DNA from: Allosphingosinicella sp.
Lineage (GTDB): Bacteria; Pseudomonadota; Alphaproteobacteria; Sphingomonadales; Sphingomonadaceae
NCBI GenBank assembly: GCA_030146745.1
Contig: JASLBD010000036.1
Coordinates: forward strand, 1 to 7,457
Direction: 5' to 3'
DNA length: 7,457 bases
Below the pieces are notes generated by a model. The model was given only the letters and a program-made list of their open reading frames with translations, was not told where the DNA came from and made no database searches. This document shows, piece by piece, positions 4,406 through 7,457 of this stretch (position 1 is its first letter; each line of letters begins with the position of its first letter). Both the position numbers and the translations under genes were made by a program.

Positions 4406-4894
4406 TTACATCGTCCCCAGCGCCGCCTCGACCGCCTTCAGGAGAGTCTCCACCCGATAGGGCTTCGCCACCCAGCCGAGCGGCCGCGCCGGCGCCGCCC
4501 GGGCGCGGACCTGGGCGTCGCCGTTGGCCGTGGCGAAGAGCGAACGGATGCCGAGCGTCCGGTAAATCTCCAGGGCGGCGTCGACCCCGTCGCGGGCGCT
4601 GGCGAGGCGGATGTCCATGACGACCAGGGCCGGCCGGCGCTCAGCCGCGAGCGCGACTGCTTCCTCGGCGGTGGCGGCGATCCCGGCGACCTCGTAGCCG
4701 GCCTCCGCGAGACCCGTCTCCATCTCCATTCCGACCAGGAAGTCGTCCTCGACGAGCAGGATGCACGGGCTCGATGCCGGCGAGGCGTGCGGCTCGGGAG
4801 CGGAGGATTCGGCCGCGGAGCCGAGGCCCGCGCCGCCCTCGCCCCCGCCTTCGACCGGCACGGCTTCGGCGCTCGTTGGTCGACTCGTGAACAT
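4406..4894 (-). CDS. Single-domain response regulator (receiver only)
   Basis: A 162-residue protein with one receiver domain (about 43-160) and no output domain. The phosphorylation site is complete: acidic pair D50/D51 (LLVEDD), phospho-acceptor D94 (VVMDIRL), T122 (FATANGD) and K144 (VAKPY). It has FATANGD where FAT-GUY receivers such as SdrG have FATGY. Residues 1-42 are an unusual Gly/Glu/Ser/Ala/Pro-rich extension, probably disordered. The gene starts 12 bases after the kinase stop codon, so the two are co-transcribed and likely a cognate pair; translational coupling is plausible because the local ribosome site is weak. With no DNA-binding domain it may act as a phosphate relay or sink, or by protein contacts. 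It faces the small-protein genes across the hairpin. Confidence 0.92.
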   Translation of the reverse strand: MFTSRPTSAEAVPVEGGGEGGAGLGSAAESSAPEPHASPASSPCILLVEDDFLVGMEMETGLAEAGYEVAGIAATAEEAVALAAERRPALVVMDIRLASARDGVDAALEIYRTLGIRSLFATANGDAQVRARAAPARPLGWVAKPYRVETLLKAVEAALGTM

Positions 4895-4906
4895 GGCTCG
4901 GCCCGC

Positions 4907-6352
4907 TTACGCCGGAGCGCCGGGCGGGCCGGGAAATTCCACCACGCAACGCGCGCCGCCTCGCCGCTCGACCCGGAAGCGGCCGCCGATCTGGCGCGCC
5001 AGCCCGATCACCAGGCCGAGGCCGGACGATCTGCGGCGGACCTCGCACAGGTCGAAGCCCGGCCCGTCGTCCTCGACCGACAGGACGAACCGGTCGTCCG
5101 CCTCGGCGAGGGCGACCCTGATCGTTCCGAGTCCTTCCGGATCGGAGCCGTATCTGGCGGCGTTGCCGACGAGTTCGTTGAGGATCAGGGCGAGCGGGAC
5201 CGCGGCGTCGTTGGCGAGCTTGCCGGCTTGCGAATGGAGCTCGAGGCGGACCTTGTCGCCCCAGGCGCCGGTCGCGGCGGCGCAGACGGAGGTCATGAAG
5301 GCGGCGCTGTCGAAGCGGTTGAGATTGTCCGACTGGTAGAGCGCGGTCTGGGCCGCCGCAATCGCCGCGACCCGCCGCGACGCATCGTCGAGCGCCAGGC
5401 GCGCATCCTCGCTGTCCGTCTCGCGCCGGGCCGCCGCGAGCAGGGCGTAGAGCATCTGCATGTTGTTCTTGATTCGGTGGTTGAGCTCTCCGAACAGCAG
5501 ATGCTGCCTCGTCTCGGCCTCCTTGCGGTGGCCGATGTCGACCAGCACGTTGACCGCTCCGGCCATCGCTCCGGCCCGGTCGAACAGAGGCGTCGGATAG
5601 GGGATGAAGGGCACACGGCTGCCGTCGGGCCGCTGCGCCACCGCCTCGGCGCCGCGCACCGGCCGCTGCTCCTCGAGCGCGATCGCCATCGGGCATTCGT
5701 CATGCGCCAGCGGAGTGCCGTCCGGGCGGAAGAGCTTCCAGCTCACGCACCATTTGTCGTCGCCGAGGGCGGGGCGGCGGCCCGACATCTCGACGGCGGC
5801 TTCGTTATAATAAGTGATCCGGCCCTCGGCGTCGGTCGTGTAGAGCGCGACCGGAAGGGCGTCCAATATGTCCCGAAGCCGGCGCTCGCTCTCGCGGGCG
5901 GCGCGGTCCTCGCGCATCCGCTCGGTGACGTCGTGGAAGCAATTGACGGCGCCGACGATGTTCCCGCCGGAGTCGCGAAGCGCCGTGATATGCACCATCG
6001 CGGCGATCCGGCTCCCGTCCGGCCGCTCGATCGCGACCGTGCGGCCGTCGACGCTCTCGCCCGTGCGCAGCGCGTGGGCGATCGGGCTCTCGCCGTCCGC
6101 AACGGGCGCGCCGTCGAGCCCGTAGACCTTGCCCGCCTCGGCGAGCCGGTCGGCCTTTTCACCGATTTCGGGCGAGCGGCCCCACAGCTCCGCCGCCCTG
6201 GAGTTGAACCAGCGGATCCGGCCGGAAGCGTCGCTGGCGTAGACGGCGAGGGGCAGGAACTCGATCAGCGCCGGCGGCGAGGCGAGCAGAGGCTCAGGGT
6301 CGAGAGAGGCAAAAGCATTGTGCAGGCCGCCAACGGCGCTCGTATCGGTCAT
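4907..6352 (-). CDS. Sensor histidine kinase, two PAS domains plus HisKA_2 and HATPase
   Basis: A 481-residue kinase with no membrane segment, so probably a cytosolic sensor. PAS 1 spans about 30-147 and PAS 2 about 158-277. They look like duplicates: both carry a P-x-A..A-L...V-x-G pattern followed by RPDGSR (110-115 and 241-246). The dimerisation/phospho-acceptor part is HisKA_2: LLFGELNHRIKNNMQMLYALL with H292. The ATP-binding domain has an N-box (LILNELVGNAARYG, N392/N397), G1 (DDGPGFD, 428-434) and G2 (SGLGLVIGLA, 443-452). The ligand or cofactor is not evident; no Cys of LOV type is seen. The ATG at 6352 is preferred for its purine-rich AAAGAGAGAA; an ATG at 6415 would add 21 residues but has no ribosome site. 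Alphaproteobacterial kinases of this class often feed the PhyR general stress response, a possibility here. The receiver follows 12 bases later. Confidence 0.92.
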   Translation of the reverse strand: MTDTSAVGGLHNAFASLDPEPLLASPPALIEFLPLAVYASDASGRIRWFNSRAAELWGRSPEIGEKADRLAEAGKVYGLDGAPVADGESPIAHALRTGESVDGRTVAIERPDGSRIAAMVHITALRDSGGNIVGAVNCFHDVTERMREDRAARESERRLRDILDALPVALYTTDAEGRITYYNEAAVEMSGRRPALGDDKWCVSWKLFRPDGTPLAHDECPMAIALEEQRPVRGAEAVAQRPDGSRVPFIPYPTPLFDRAGAMAGAVNVLVDIGHRKEAETRQHLLFGELNHRIKNNMQMLYALLAAARRETDSEDARLALDDASRRVAAIAAAQTALYQSDNLNRFDSAAFMTSVCAAATGAWGDKVRLELHSQAGKLANDAAVPLALILNELVGNAARYGSDPEGLGTIRVALAEADDRFVLSVEDDGPGFDLCEVRRRSSGLGLVIGLARQIGGRFRVERRGGARCVVEFPGPPGAPA

Positions 6353-6404
6353 TTCTCTCTTTCGCCCCTCCGCGGCTTCGGCCGGCGGGTGCATAACCTG
6401 AGTT

Positions 6405-6430
6405 AAAGGGTTCATTCCGGATTAAGTTCC
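6405..6430 (-). promoter_or_regulatory. Weak candidate EcfG-type (general stress) promoter for the kinase operon
   Basis: On the minus strand GGAAC (6430-6426) is followed after 17 bases by CTTT (6408-6405). The EcfG consensus in alphaproteobacteria is GGAAC-N16/17-CGTT, so the -10 has one mismatch. Transcription from it would begin near 6398 and favour the start codon at 6352 over 6415. Short motifs like this occur by chance. Confidence 0.25.
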
Positions 6431-6791
6431 GTTGGCGGCACCCGGCTGAAAATTTCCTGATCCAGCGAAATTCCGGCGGCGGTGTGCATCACCGCCGACG
6501 TATCGATCTCGACAATGCCGCAGTGGACGAGATTCCACTCTTTCGGTGCAGGCGAACACCGTCACCGTCAGCGGCGACGTCCACTGTCGCCCCCAAATCG
6601 ACGGCCTGCTTCGCTGCCGCGGACGGCCTCACCCTATCCGGCGGATCCACGATATCGAGGTCGAACGCGCAATCGGGCTTATGGGCCGCGGATCTCGTCG
6701 TCATAAAAATGGGATCCGTCACGCAGCCGCAAGGGCCCGGTTGTCATCACGACCTCTAGCCGCGCTTCTCCCCCTCCTCTATGTGGCGGCA
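6416..6791. other. Intergenic stretch of about 375 bases with no convincing gene
   Basis: This holds the upstream region of the kinase operon on the left and of the cyclophilin gene on the right. Small open frames exist on both strands (for example 6484-6759 plus and 6489-6722 minus), but none has a ribosome site, and their codon thirds are mixed, unlike the G/C-rich thirds of real genes here. One perfect hairpin, CGGCGGTG-TGCAT-CACCGCCG, lies at 6477-6497. A pyrimidine-rich tract (CTTCTCCCCCTCCTCT) ends at 6780, just before the cyclophilin gene. The patch may be a decayed gene or a long leader. Confidence 0.5.
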
Positions 6792-7457
6792 ATGGACAGA
6801 AGCTCATTCTCGCGCCCCTCGTGGACGGCCCTGGCGGCGGCCGCCTTGCTCGCCGGCTGCGCCTCAACGCCGGAGGAGCGGTCGGCGTCCGACGCGGGGC
6901 CCGCCGCCAATTCCCGCTATTCCTTCTGGCGCCCGGCGCCGGTGGTCGACGCGCCCGATCCGACCAACGTGGTCCAGGAGGCCCCCGCCGAGGCGTGGCG
7001 GCCGGTCGATCCGTCAAACCTTCTCGTCATCGACTTGAAGGAGGGCGGCCGGGTCGTCATCGAGCTCGCGCCCGATTTCGCGCCCGTCCACATCGCCAAC
7101 GTCCGGGCCTTCGCCAAGGCGGGCTGGTGGAACAACGCCTCGATCTACCGGGTGCAGGACAATTACGTCTCCCAATGGGGCAATGGCGACGCCAAGACCG
7201 AGCTTCCCGCCGGCGTCGTCCGCCAGCCGCCGCACGAATATCACCGTCCGCTCGCCGGGCTTCAGGTTCGCCCCCTCGGATTCCCCGACAGCTATGCGCC
7301 GATGGTCGGCCACGCCAACGGCTGGCCGGTCGGCTACGATCCCGAGGAGGGGCGCGCCTGGCTGACCCATTGCTACGGCTATGTCGGCGTCGGGCGGGAC
7401 CTCGCGCCGGACACCGGCACCGGCGGCGAGCTCTATGCGGTGATCGGCCATGCGCCC
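6792..7457 (+). CDS. Cyclophilin-type peptidyl-prolyl isomerase, lipoprotein, C-terminus outside window
   Basis: 222 codons are present and open to the right edge. The N-terminus is a lipoprotein signal: basic start, hydrophobic WTALAAAALLAGC with lipobox L-A-G-C and Cys23 as the lipidated residue, so it should be anchored in the envelope. A Pro-rich linker (about 24-75) follows. The cyclophilin domain starts near residue 76: NLLVIDLKEGGRVVIELAPDFAPVHIANV matches the family's T.KG.I.IEL.PD.AP..V.NF opening. IYRVQDNYVSQWGNGD corresponds to F-H-R-V...Q-GGD; R120 is the likely catalytic Arg. Cyclophilins isomerise X-Pro bonds and help fold exported proteins. The motif is diverged (His to Tyr, QGGD to QWGNGD), as in some proteobacterial homologues, so activity may be reduced. 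The ATG at 6792 is chosen because the signal peptide follows directly; no ribosome site is seen, and a GTG at 6783 or ATG at 6681 is in frame. Confidence 0.87.
   Translation, partial: MDRSSFSRPSWTALAAAALLAGCASTPEERSASDAGPAANSRYSFWRPAPVVDAPDPTNVVQEAPAEAWRPVDPSNLLVIDLKEGGRVVIELAPDFAPVHIANVRAFAKAGWWNNASIYRVQDNYVSQWGNGDAKTELPAGVVRQPPHEYHRPLAGLQVRPLGFPDSYAPMVGHANGWPVGYDPEEGRAWLTHCYGYVGVGRDLAPDTGTGGELYAVIGHAP

Noticed and set aside
4385..6406. 673-codon open frame on the plus strand
   Set aside because: It is antisense to the kinase and receiver, both of which have full motif sets; Arg/Gly/Ala-rich shadow composition.
6484..6759. 91-codon plus-strand frame (and an overlapping 77-codon minus-strand frame) as a gene
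   Set aside because: No ribosome site, mixed third positions and no family resemblance I can recognise; treated as unexplained non-coding DNA.

Overview
The window is GC-rich DNA with densely packed genes, strong G/C preference at third codon positions, and long antisense shadow frames. Gene content points to an alphaproteobacterium, most likely in Sphingomonadales: a DUF6894-type small protein, several non-FNR Crp/Fnr-family regulators, a PAS-HisKA_2 kinase paired with a stand-alone receiver, and two-armed palindromic intergenic repeats. This placement is inferred from gene types and remembered families, not from a search.

Layout. 1-271 (minus): N-terminus of an exported M16 zinc peptidase, cut by the window edge just after its HxxEH motif. 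272-585: non-coding, with a two-armed palindromic repeat. 586-834 and 887-1660 (minus): a DUF6894 protein downstream of a Crp/Fnr-family regulator. 1661-1861: divergent promoter region. 1862-2617 and 2969-3718 (plus): two more Crp/Fnr-family regulators, close paralogues of each other, separated by a 141-base nested palindromic repeat. 3719-3922: a third type of palindromic repeat and a short dyad. 3923-4105 and 4187-4372 (plus): two unannotated proteins of about 60 residues that are paralogues of each other. The second has a perfect FNR/FixK-type box (TTGA-N6-TCAA) just upstream. 4376-4404: hairpin between convergent genes. 6352-4406 (minus): an operon of a two-PAS HisKA_2 sensor kinase and a single-domain response regulator. 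6353-6791: mostly non-coding. 6792-7457 (plus): a lipoprotein-type cyclophilin, cut by the right edge.

How the parts fit. The centre (887-4372) reads as a regulatory island: three related Crp-fold regulators, none with FNR Fe-S cysteines or the CRP cAMP-pocket pattern, followed by two tiny paralogous helical proteins, one apparently controlled by an FNR/FixK-type factor. The kinase and receiver form a second signalling unit with no DNA-binding output, so the phosphate signal must pass to other proteins. The outer genes (M16 peptidase, DUF6894 protein, cyclophilin lipoprotein) look like ordinary envelope or housekeeping genes. The best candidate for something undescribed is the small-protein pair with its FNR-type box beside the regulator cluster.
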